Source: Candidatus Poseidonia alphae | GTDB lineage: Archaea; Thermoplasmatota; Poseidoniia; Poseidoniales; Poseidoniaceae | Reading direction: 5' to 3' | DNA: 13,823 nucleotides | Assembly (NCBI GenBank): GCA_002505405.1 | Contig: DAVD01000010.1 | Coordinates: 2,395-16,217, forward strand | Shown: positions 6,186 to 12,963 of the stretch, in pieces | How positions within the stretch are numbered: the first letter of the stretch is position 1 | How the letters are laid out: each line of letters opens with the position of its first letter | Made by a program: the position numbers and the translations under genes | Notes under the pieces: model-generated | The model's input: only the letters and a program-made list of their open reading frames with translations | Told to the model about the DNA's origin: nothing | Databases searched by the model: none

Positions 6186-7058
6186 TCAACGGTTTCTCCA
6201 ATCGCCGCTCTCGATGATGATTTCTTCTGAGGTTGGGAGGTTGGTGATGTACGCCCATGCCCATCGCTCTCCTCCCTCGGTCGTGATGCTCAACACCGCA
6301 CGATGATACAGCCCCTCATGGTCGTCATACGACGCGAATCCTTCGATTTCATCGAGTCGTTTCAGCGTGTTAGCGATGTCTTTACAACGGTAGAACTCTC
6401 CAACGACGTTTCCTTTTCCTTGCACCCGTAATCCAGGGTATGCTCCATGGTCATAGAGTGTGCCGCGAACAGTAGCAGGTTCCATGTTACCATCCGCAGC
6501 CTCAGCCATGATGCTTGAACGGGATTCTCCTTGGCGGAGCGTACCGTAGACAAACACTCCATTCAGAAACTTTTTATCATGCAAATCATCAATTGCATAA
6601 TTTAAATGTTCAATTGGTAATTTATTCCTTGATAAATTCCGTTGTATCAACTCAACATACGAGGCATCAGGTTGTTCATAATCCTCAGAACATCGGTGTT
6701 TCTGAACGGTGTAGGTAATTGCTTGTCTCAATCTACCGCTACCATCAACCACGGTCACGTTTCTTCGCTCGTAGGCGTAGGGCAGCCCTTCCTTTTCATC
6801 GATTGCAGTGAGGGTTTTTTCGTCCACTTCAAACAACAATCCAGGTACAACCGAACCACGTCCAGCCGGAACAACATCTGCAGCACCCGCCTTTCTGCTT
6901 GTGGAAAAATAATGAAATTGAAGCGTATAGTCGGGAAGCCAAGCGGTTCCGAGTTCAATCAATCCTGAAGGTTCAGCGCCGTGATCTGAGCACCATCGCA
7001 CCCAATCCTTGCGGTCCATGTTTGACCCGTAGCCAAAGTACAGTTGTTTGTTGCTCAT
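6186..7058 (-). CDS. Tandem gamma-glutamylcyclotransferase/AIG2-like two-domain protein
   Basis: A 290-residue soluble protein containing two copies of the GGCT-like fold. Domain 1 (about 5-120) opens with YFGYGSNM (7-14), the substrate-binding loop type, and has IDEKEG with Glu90 at the catalytic-acid position. Domain 2 (about 165-280) opens with VFVYGTLRQGE (168-178) and has LDEIEG with Glu239 at the equivalent place. Members of the fold release 5-oxoproline from gamma-glutamyl amino acids, amines or glutathione. Both acids are retained, so both domains may be active, but the substrate is unknown, and most archaea lack glutathione. The DNA for the inter-domain linker (roughly 6570-6660) is clearly richer in A/T than the rest. 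No Shine-Dalgarno site is evident before the start; a TATA-like element 27 bases upstream suggests a leaderless transcript. It is monocistronic: convergent with the carboxylase operon, divergent from the exporter operon. Confidence 0.82.
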   Translation of the reverse strand: MSNKQLYFGYGSNMDRKDWVRWCSDHGAEPSGLIELGTAWLPDYTLQFHYFSTSRKAGAADVVPAGRGSVVPGLLFEVDEKTLTAIDEKEGLPYAYERRNVTVVDGSGRLRQAITYTVQKHRCSEDYEQPDASYVELIQRNLSRNKLPIEHLNYAIDDLHDKKFLNGVFVYGTLRQGESRSSIMAEAADGNMEPATVRGTLYDHGAYPGLRVQGKGNVVGEFYRCKDIANTLKRLDEIEGFASYDDHEGLYHRAVLSITTEGGERWAWAYITNLPTSEEIIIESGDWRNR

Positions 7059-7078
7059 AATCCGTTATTACGATGACG

Positions 7079-7085
7079 ATATTTC
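7079..7085 (-). promoter_or_regulatory. TATA-like element for the GGCT-like gene
   Basis: On the - strand GAAATAT begins 27 bases before the A of the start codon at 7058. In archaea a TATA box is centred about 26 bases before the transcription start, so transcription would begin at or next to the ATG, explaining the missing Shine-Dalgarno site. Prediction only. Confidence 0.4.
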
Positions 7086-7147
7086 AACCCACGGCATCTT
7101 GATGACTTGGACATTCAACCCGATGTGTAGAAGTTTCAAACAGGCGG

Positions 7148-7154
7148 TTATAAG
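7148..7154 (+). promoter_or_regulatory. TATA box for the RND exporter operon
   Basis: TTATAAG begins 28 bases before the ATG at 7176. The distance predicts transcription starting at about the ATG (leaderless). It lies in the 117-base divergent gap, which otherwise holds nothing I recognise. Prediction only. Confidence 0.5.
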
Positions 7155-7175
7155 GAAAGAAGATGTGCGAAAATC

Positions 7176-9965
7176 ATGCGAAATCCTTTCATGATGTTAA
7201 CCGAAGTCAGTGTCGAACATCCAAAGAAGGCCTTTGGAGCCATTATGCTGGCCGTTTTCCTGCTTGCCTCAGGTGCAATGCACCTTCAATTTGATAACAG
7301 TGAAGACGGTTTTTTCCCCGACGATCCAAGCGTTGACCTGCTCAACGAAGTCGAGGGCGAATACCGCTCAAACATTGATTTCATCCGTGTCATTGATGAA
7401 ATTGAGGAAAACGACCTCCTGGTAGGGGATACGTGGACGCATCTCGCTGCGATCGAAGCGATCATGTTGAACGATACAAATTTCCAGCCCTATCATTTCC
7501 CGCTGTTCGGCACTCAGGCGAACAACGGCCCAGCAAGCAACGCCATGCAATGGCAGATGCTTCAAGACGAAACTACCGCATCAGAATGGTTGGTACCGCT
7601 CCAAAATGCCATTGTTGAGGTTCTCAGCGCACAGGGACAAGAGAACCTCACAGCAGCACTTTCCAACCTCTCCGCCTCAGCCCTTAACATACCTGCTGTT
7701 GAGCCTGTAACTGCCCAACGGCTCACCGATTGGGATGCAGGAACACCGGCTGAATGGCTCCCTCGACTTGACTCAGGTGCTAACCTCTCCGATGAATTGG
7801 GACTTTTGACGGGCCAACTGCAGAGCGCATCTGTCGGACGGGAATCTGCTGAAACAGGACAAATAATGGCAGTCATCGGACCCATTCAAGGACAAATTGG
7901 ACCGCTCTTGGGCCTTCAGAGCGTTGACTTCCGGACCGGTATCCTATCCTCCCTGCCCGGTGAGGATTCGAGCAACCCGTGGGTGAGCGACGGACCAATT
8001 CTCGTTACGTTGGTGGTTTCCAGCGAACCTGCTGACTTTGGCTACGACGTGCTTGATAACGTTCAAACCGACCTTACCGCATGGGCAGAAGCTCTCGAAA
8101 TCACCCTCGCTGAGGAGACTGGAGATGAGGAATTACGTACCTTTTCGTTTGCACAATTTGCTGAGAACTCCTCTGCAACAGTAGGGAAGGAAATCGGTAT
8201 TCTTACCAGCGCTGCACTGCTGCTTTTGGGTATTATTCTCTGGTTCAATTTCCGCAGCGTACGAGAAACCGCCTATGTTCTAAGCCTTACAGTGACGGCC
8301 ATCCTCGCCACCTATGGGTTGTCAGGATGGCTGCAGTTTGCGGGCGTTCCAATGACGTTCAATGCCGCCATGAATTCCATACCAGTACTGCTGCTTGCCA
8401 TCGGTGTGGATTACGGCCTCCACGTCGTTATACGGATTCGAGAGGAACTCCACGATGAAGAACAGCGAAACCCCATGGGTCGTGAAACCCTCAGGGATTT
8501 TGATTTCGCCATTCGCCAAAAAGCCATTCGTCAGGGGACCATTCTCACATCCATTGCCCTTCTTATTGCTATCTTTACCGATATCGTAGGTTTCCTTTCC
8601 TTCCGGCTATCCAGCCTAGCATTTTTGCAAGTGTTTGGAACAGTCATCGCTATCGGTCTATTTTTCATCTATCTCTTGAGCATATCAGCACTCCCTGCTT
8701 TGATGCTTATTTTGCCTCCAAAGCGGCTTCCTCTCACCAAAGCCAGCAAGGTAAAAATCGGGCCTATCAGCAACAATATTGCAACCCTTTCTCAACGACC
8801 CAAAATGGTCGGAGTGATCGCCGTCATTTTGCTTGTTCCGATGTTCTTTGGCTTCCAGCAATTGGAAGTAGCCTTCGAACAACGGGACCAACTCGACACC
8901 TCCGTTCCGGTAGTGGGTGACTTTTTGCTGATTAGTGACGAATTTGGGACAAGCCGTTCACCGCTTTACATCGTTCTTGATGGCGATATTATGTCCGAAT
9001 CAGGCAGGAATGCCTGGCGGGTCGCTTCGGAAGATCTCAGTTCAAATCCAGACGTTAACGGCGTTCCCAACGGGTTGTGGGATGTTCTTGAACAAGCAAG
9101 ATTGCAGGACAGTGGCCTCGACAGTCTTCTCACATCAATCGACGACGGTAACGATAATGCATGGCTGGCTCTTGAAACATGGGCCCTGGAAAATACCACC
9201 GGCATTGAGATGACAAAGAGCCTTCTCGCACGGGACGGGGGCCAAACCGTCATCTCCTTCCAAGCTGAAACCCTGGATTGGGCTGCAACAGTTGCCTTTG
9301 CTGAACGAATGGAAGCAGCCCTCGTCGTGATGTCGGGAGATATCGATGAGAGTTTCACATTGCGCCTGAGTGGACGCAGCCTCATCAATGCTCAAACCAC
9401 TTCTGATGTGGCGAATGCTTCGATTCAGTCTACTGCAATCGTTGCGGTGGTTATTCTTCTGATGCTCACAGGAATTCACACCGTTCGTAACCAGAACAAC
9501 CTCAAGGAGGGTATGCAACGAGGGTTCGTCTCTTGGATTCCTTTGATGATGGTCGTTGTTTGGGTGTACGGCTTAATGGGCTATACAGGCTACAACATCA
9601 ATTCTCAAACCGTTACCATCGGCGCTTTATCGCTCGGTCTTGGAGTAGATTATGCAGTTCACTTCACGACTCGGTTAGAGGAAGAAGCCGCACATGCTCC
9701 GTTTGGTACACCCCACGAATGGGTCGCTCGGTCAACCGCCACGACAGGGCGCGCCATGGGAGGCGCTGCCTTGACGACCGCGGGAGGATTTGCAGTTCTC
9801 AACTTGTCTGCCTTGCTGCCCTTGCGTTTGTTTGGCCAAGCCTTCGTGGTCGCCATCACCCTTGCATTGCTTACGAGCTTGCTCATCCTACCGGCTCTTT
9901 ACAGCCCCTTCCTCCGCCGGACCGCCGCACTGTCCGCACAGCATCAGGGAGCCAGTGAAGAATGA
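7176..9965 (+). CDS. RND-superfamily (MMPL/SSD-type) exporter
   Basis: A 929-residue membrane protein with the duplicated RND layout: one N-terminal helix (19-37), a large extracytoplasmic loop (about 40-335), a block of five helices (about 340-513), a further helix (543-561), a second large loop (about 562-748) and a second five-helix block (about 750-910). Each block has the family's helix-4 signature with a buried aspartate, GVDYGLH (410-416, Asp412) and GVDYAVH (823-829, Asp825), expected to carry the proton coupling. This pattern resembles archaeal predicted exporters of the RND superfamily and MmpL/Patched-like proteins, many of which move lipids or other hydrophobic molecules. No partner membrane-fusion protein is present, as expected for a single-membrane cell. 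The substrate is unknown. It is the first gene of a four-gene operon of membrane-associated proteins; its stop overlaps the next start (ATGA). Family firm, role inferred. Confidence 0.9.
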   Translation: MRNPFMMLTEVSVEHPKKAFGAIMLAVFLLASGAMHLQFDNSEDGFFPDDPSVDLLNEVEGEYRSNIDFIRVIDEIEENDLLVGDTWTHLAAIEAIMLNDTNFQPYHFPLFGTQANNGPASNAMQWQMLQDETTASEWLVPLQNAIVEVLSAQGQENLTAALSNLSASALNIPAVEPVTAQRLTDWDAGTPAEWLPRLDSGANLSDELGLLTGQLQSASVGRESAETGQIMAVIGPIQGQIGPLLGLQSVDFRTGILSSLPGEDSSNPWVSDGPILVTLVVSSEPADFGYDVLDNVQTDLTAWAEALEITLAEETGDEELRTFSFAQFAENSSATVGKEIGILTSAALLLLGIILWFNFRSVRETAYVLSLTVTAILATYGLSGWLQFAGVPMTFNAAMNSIPVLLLAIGVDYGLHVVIRIREELHDEEQRNPMGRETLRDFDFAIRQKAIRQGTILTSIALLIAIFTDIVGFLSFRLSSLAFLQVFGTVIAIGLFFIYLLSISALPALMLILPPKRLPLTKASKVKIGPISNNIATLSQRPKMVGVIAVILLVPMFFGFQQLEVAFEQRDQLDTSVPVVGDFLLISDEFGTSRSPLYIVLDGDIMSESGRNAWRVASEDLSSNPDVNGVPNGLWDVLEQARLQDSGLDSLLTSIDDGNDNAWLALETWALENTTGIEMTKSLLARDGGQTVISFQAETLDWAATVAFAERMEAALVVMSGDIDESFTLRLSGRSLINAQTTSDVANASIQSTAIVAVVILLMLTGIHTVRNQNNLKEGMQRGFVSWIPLMMVVVWVYGLMGYTGYNINSQTVTIGALSLGLGVDYAVHFTTRLEEEAAHAPFGTPHEWVARSTATTGRAMGGAALTTAGGFAVLNLSALLPLRLFGQAFVVAITLALLTSLLILPALYSPFLRRTAALSAQHQGASEE

Positions 9966-10504
9966 ACCGAAAAAATGTGTTTTGGTTTTCATTTTTTGTG
10001 GGGCCGCTGATCTTACTCTCCTACATTCGCGGAGTTAATGCTGTCAATGACCCACTGGACTACTGGGGAGGTGTATCTCCCTCAATGCAGCAATTCATCG
10101 TGCCGTGGATGTTTGTAGCAGCCGTGGGGTACCTTCTGATGTGGTACCAGTTCTTCTTTGGCTGGACTGAAGACGAAGCAGCAAGCCTACAGTGGCCTGG
10201 ACGAGAAGCTGATGGAAAGGGAGCGCAACGGTTGTTCTTGCTCTATGCAGCATTTCTCATACCATCCATGCTTTGGATCGATGCGACCCGAATGCACCTT
10301 GAGGGACCAAGTCTTCTGTTGACGGTTGTGACCATTGGTCTGCTCCTTACTGCAGGCGTAGCATCCGTTGGATTCGGAGTCCTTGCTTGGTCGTCTCGGG
10401 AGACTCTGCCCCATGCTAACCGTGTGGTCATTGGTTCTGTTATGCTCTCGATTCAATGCACCTTTTGGGACGGAATCTATTGGGTCGTCATGTTTCCCTG
10501 GTGA
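9962..10504 (+). CDS. Five-helix membrane protein of unknown family
   Basis: A 180-residue protein not recognised as any named family. About five hydrophobic segments are visible (6-21, 45-65, 89-106, 118-142, 154-176), with many aromatic residues, including Trp near membrane edges and WDGIYWVVMFPW at the C-terminus. Acidic residues in or beside helices (Asp107 in LWIDATR, Asp170) may be functional. The loop at 66-90 is polar (WTEDEAASLQWPGREADGK). The start codon overlaps the exporter's stop as ATGA (9962-9965), so the two are probably translated together, and an accessory or related-pathway role for the exporter is a reasonable guess. It is real rather than a shadow, given the coupling, the sensible helix pattern and the tight spacing to both neighbours. 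Confidence 0.75.
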   Translation: MNRKNVFWFSFFVGPLILLSYIRGVNAVNDPLDYWGGVSPSMQQFIVPWMFVAAVGYLLMWYQFFFGWTEDEAASLQWPGREADGKGAQRLFLLYAAFLIPSMLWIDATRMHLEGPSLLLTVVTIGLLLTAGVASVGFGVLAWSSRETLPHANRVVIGSVMLSIQCTFWDGIYWVVMFPW

Positions 10505-10542
10505 GAACAGCGATTCAAATAGTCAATGACCGAGTCAGACCC

Positions 10543-11169
10543 ATGAAGAACCTCGTTGTCCTAGTTCTATGTGTGGTCAGCATCATCGTTCTTGCGGGTT
10601 GTACTGCTCCTGTAGAAATCGATGCAATGGAGTCCACAGAATCAGAAGAATCCACCCCAATCCCCTCAAAATTATCGTTTATTGCACCAACGTTGGACCG
10701 AGCAGAAGACCTCGGAAGTCAGCATGATTTACGCAACAGTTTTGATGGACCCATTCTGATGCTATGGGTAGCATCCGGATGCAGTGGATGTCACGACTGG
10801 ACAGACCTCATACGCAGTGAAATGAACGCTGGAAACATTTCAAACACAACCACCATCATTTCTGTCCATCGTTATCCTGAGTTTGAAACGAAGGAAGACA
10901 TGGAGCTTCGGTACGGGAACGACTCCAGCGAACATTATGCTCCATGGCCAGTGCTTCTTCCAGACGCTTCAACCACGGTGATCGACCGCGAAACCGGGCG
11001 CATGACGGACGTTGGTCTGGTCACCGCCTTTGGGGAGCCGGTGACCCCAACCTTGCAAGTCATTGACAGTGAAGGCGGGATCGCATGGACATCCAGTAAA
11101 TACTGGGCCAACACCACCGTATTAGAGGAAGCATTGAACATCATGGCCCAACAAGAAGGGATACAATGA
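10543..11169 (+). CDS. Thioredoxin-fold lipoprotein with CSGC motif
   Basis: A 208-residue protein predicted to be lipid-anchored on the outside of the membrane. Seen: signal peptide (1-19) with lipobox LAGC and lipidated Cys20; a Glu/Ser/Thr/Pro-rich spacer (25-42); then a thioredoxin-like fold with strand PILMLWVASGC leading to a C-x-x-C pair, Cys80 and Cys83 in CSGC, and a likely cis-proline at VTPT (Pro169). The redox motif and cis-proline fit TlpA/ResA-like thiol reductases or oxidases, although CSGC is not a common active-site version. It may keep disulfides or metal ligands of an envelope protein in the correct state. The ATG at 10543 gives a normal lipoprotein signal. A GTG at 10501, overlapping the upstream stop (GTGA), is in frame and would add 14 residues; an ATG further up at 10456 is unlikely. 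Its stop overlaps the ABA4-like start as ATGA. Confidence 0.82.
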   Translation: MKNLVVLVLCVVSIIVLAGCTAPVEIDAMESTESEESTPIPSKLSFIAPTLDRAEDLGSQHDLRNSFDGPILMLWVASGCSGCHDWTDLIRSEMNAGNISNTTTIISVHRYPEFETKEDMELRYGNDSSEHYAPWPVLLPDASTTVIDRETGRMTDVGLVTAFGEPVTPTLQVIDSEGGIAWTSSKYWANTTVLEEALNIMAQQEGIQ

Positions 11170-11606
11170 CGACAATGATCAACGCCCTTTTTTGGTTTTC
11201 CAGCCTGTATATACTGCCGTTTTGGCTGATGATGTGGTTTGCTCCTCAACATGAGCGAACGAAACAGATGATGAGCAACGAGTGGCTCTTTTTGGCTCCC
11301 CTTTTGCTCGCATACACGATAGCCGTCATACCAAACCTCCCATCCATTCTCTTGGCTTTGAGCAGCGAAATGCCGACTCCTGAATCAGTGATTGATATGT
11401 TCTCCGACGAAAGAGTCATCCTCATCGGATGGCTTCACTTTCTTGCCTTTGACCTGCTGGCAGGGCGATGGACATGGGAGCGTTTGGTGGAGGCAAAGCA
11501 ACCAATTTTTGTAAGCATGCCCGTCTTGTTCCTCAGCATGATGGTCGCACCGTTAGGTTGCTTAATCGGGCTCTTTGTCAACCGTGTTGCGATAACAACG
11601 GAATGA
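11166..11606 (+). CDS. ABA4-like (DUF4281) membrane protein
   Basis: A 146-residue protein with four predicted helices (6-25, 40-64, 84-100, 115-138). It shows the pattern of the ABA4-like family: LYILPFWLMMWFAP (14-27), then a Leu/Pro-rich second segment with IPNLPSILLAL, the signature GWLHFLAFDLLAGRW (88-102), and MVAPLG (126-131) near the end. Plant ABA4 is needed for neoxanthin formation from violaxanthin; bacterial relatives are mostly uncharacterised. A carotenoid-related role in an archaeon is therefore possible but is inference from the family. The conserved His91 and Asp96 within the signature are the obvious functional residues. It is the last gene of the exporter operon, starting in an ATGA overlap with the thioredoxin-like gene, and ends directly against the convergent peptidase gene with no base between. 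A second in-frame ATG at 11175 is an alternative start. Confidence 0.8.
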   Translation: MTTMINALFWFSSLYILPFWLMMWFAPQHERTKQMMSNEWLFLAPLLLAYTIAVIPNLPSILLALSSEMPTPESVIDMFSDERVILIGWLHFLAFDLLAGRWTWERLVEAKQPIFVSMPVLFLSMMVAPLGCLIGLFVNRVAITTE

Positions 11607-12959
11607 TTATTCCTTCCACGTACCGTGGAAATCTTCTGCATTGTCAACCCGAATGAAGAGGTCCAGCGATGACCATACAAGGCTGTTAAATCCGCTCGCC
11701 ATTTCCTCTTCACCGCCTGCTTTAGCCGTCATGAATTCAAGGGTGTCAGATGGAGAGTGCCACTCCTGCCAGAATGAGATTTCCCCACCTGGGCTGAAGA
11801 AATTGAAGGTGGGGTAACCTTCGGAGAAGAATGCACAGTGGTCTGAGGCACACGATTCAGCAATGTTCCACATGATCGGATTCCCTTCAGTTGGTTCATA
11901 GGCGAGGTCGTCCTCAATGGTCTGTCCGACCCAATCATGCATCCGATTCATGTTCTCGTCACTTGCCCCAGCAATATCGATGCTCCAATCGTACCGAGTT
12001 GCTGAGAATATTTCCCCTCCAGGTCCAATGAGAGGTTCGGTTCGGGGTACGATTGGATAGTTAAGAGAAACCATGTCAAAATTCATGTATGCTTTGACCG
12101 AGACGTTCTCAGGCAGGTGGGCTACATAAGCAAGGGAGCCTAAGAGGCCCTCTTCTTCACAAGCCCAGAGTCCGGCAACCACAGTGTGGTCAAATTCCAT
12201 CTGTGCAAGGGCTTGGGCCATCTCAAGAGAAACGGTAGAGCCTGAGGTATCGTCGTTGGCCCCTTCATTGGTTCCACCGCCTGGAGGAGTGAACATGTAG
12301 GCGATGTCAAAATGCCCCCCTACCACAATGTACTCGTCTGGATTAACGCGTCCCCAGTTGTATCCAACAACGTTGAGTTGGTCAGGGTCGTCATCGTAGC
12401 GTGTTACTTCAACAAAGTCAAAGCCCATTCCTCTCATGTTTTCGGCCATGGCTTCTGCTGCGGCTTCGTATGCTGCGCCTCCTTCGTGAACTGAAGCTGA
12501 GCCACACCAACGGTTGTTGTAAGATGAAGTGAGCATGTCGATGGTGTCATAGGCCCTGCGCCCATCAACCAACATCAACTCTTGACTGTCTTCTAGCACA
12601 AGAGTCGCGTTCCATGCTTGGTCGCCTGCGGAAATATTCAGTTCGACAGTATCCCTTTCGGAGTCCAGAATCAGCATGGTGATTTCGGTTTGGGAGGCAG
12701 GAAGCGTGTAGTTCACATCATCTCTCAGCACCCCAAACTCATCCTGGAAAAATGCTCCAGGAGAACGACTGATGGTCCAATCAACGGTACTGTCAACGGA
12801 TAGAGTGTAGAATTGTCCTCTTGCAGCCGTCATGGATTGCGTGTCATCAATTTCTAATGTTGCAACGACCTTTGCATCGCCGTCTTCACCAAAACAACCC
12901 GAAAGCGGTGCAAGAAGGAACAACGTTAGGACAAAAAAGATTTGAATTGATTGTTTCAT
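11607..12959 (-). CDS. M28-family metallopeptidase, lipoprotein
   Basis: A 450-residue predicted zinc exopeptidase anchored outside the membrane. Seen: signal peptide (1-21) with lipobox PLSGC and Cys22; an N-terminal beta-rich domain (about 28-125) of unknown role; then the M28 catalytic domain. Its two-zinc ligands are complete: His216 (GGHFD), Asp236 (GANDD), Glu268/Glu269 (CEEEGLLGS, catalytic base and ligand), Asp295 (MNFDMV) and His401 (EWHSPSDT). Family members are aminopeptidases or carboxypeptidases; this one probably trims peptides taken from the environment, fitting a protein- and amino-acid-using heterotroph, as does the leucine operon. Cysteines at 152, 267, 370 and 375 could form disulfides. 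The open frame runs 148 codons further upstream, but inside the synthetase gene; the lipoprotein signal fixes the ATG at 12959, four bases after the synthetase stop. Confidence 0.9.
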   Translation of the reverse strand: MKQSIQIFFVLTLFLLAPLSGCFGEDGDAKVVATLEIDDTQSMTAARGQFYTLSVDSTVDWTISRSPGAFFQDEFGVLRDDVNYTLPASQTEITMLILDSERDTVELNISAGDQAWNATLVLEDSQELMLVDGRRAYDTIDMLTSSYNNRWCGSASVHEGGAAYEAAAEAMAENMRGMGFDFVEVTRYDDDPDQLNVVGYNWGRVNPDEYIVVGGHFDIAYMFTPPGGGTNEGANDDTSGSTVSLEMAQALAQMEFDHTVVAGLWACEEEGLLGSLAYVAHLPENVSVKAYMNFDMVSLNYPIVPRTEPLIGPGGEIFSATRYDWSIDIAGASDENMNRMHDWVGQTIEDDLAYEPTEGNPIMWNIAESCASDHCAFFSEGYPTFNFFSPGGEISFWQEWHSPSDTLEFMTAKAGGEEEMASGFNSLVWSSLDLFIRVDNAEDFHGTWKE

Positions 12960-12963
12960 TGGT

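Noticed and set aside
6515..6968. Overlapping + strand open frames (67 and 108 codons) opposite the GGCT-like gene
   Set aside because: They are antisense to a gene with two intact domain signatures and have no recognisable product or start signal; the first one begins within a conserved motif of the real gene.
8966..9518. Two overlapping - strand open frames (140 and 127 codons) antisense to the RND exporter
   Set aside because: They are mutually overlapping frames opposite a continuous, well-supported exporter gene; no family pattern or ribosome-binding site.
9533..9958. A 141-codon + strand frame within the end of the exporter gene
   Set aside because: The exporter frame has the GVDYAVH signature and helices here; the alternative translation is Arg/Ser/Cys-rich and without sense.
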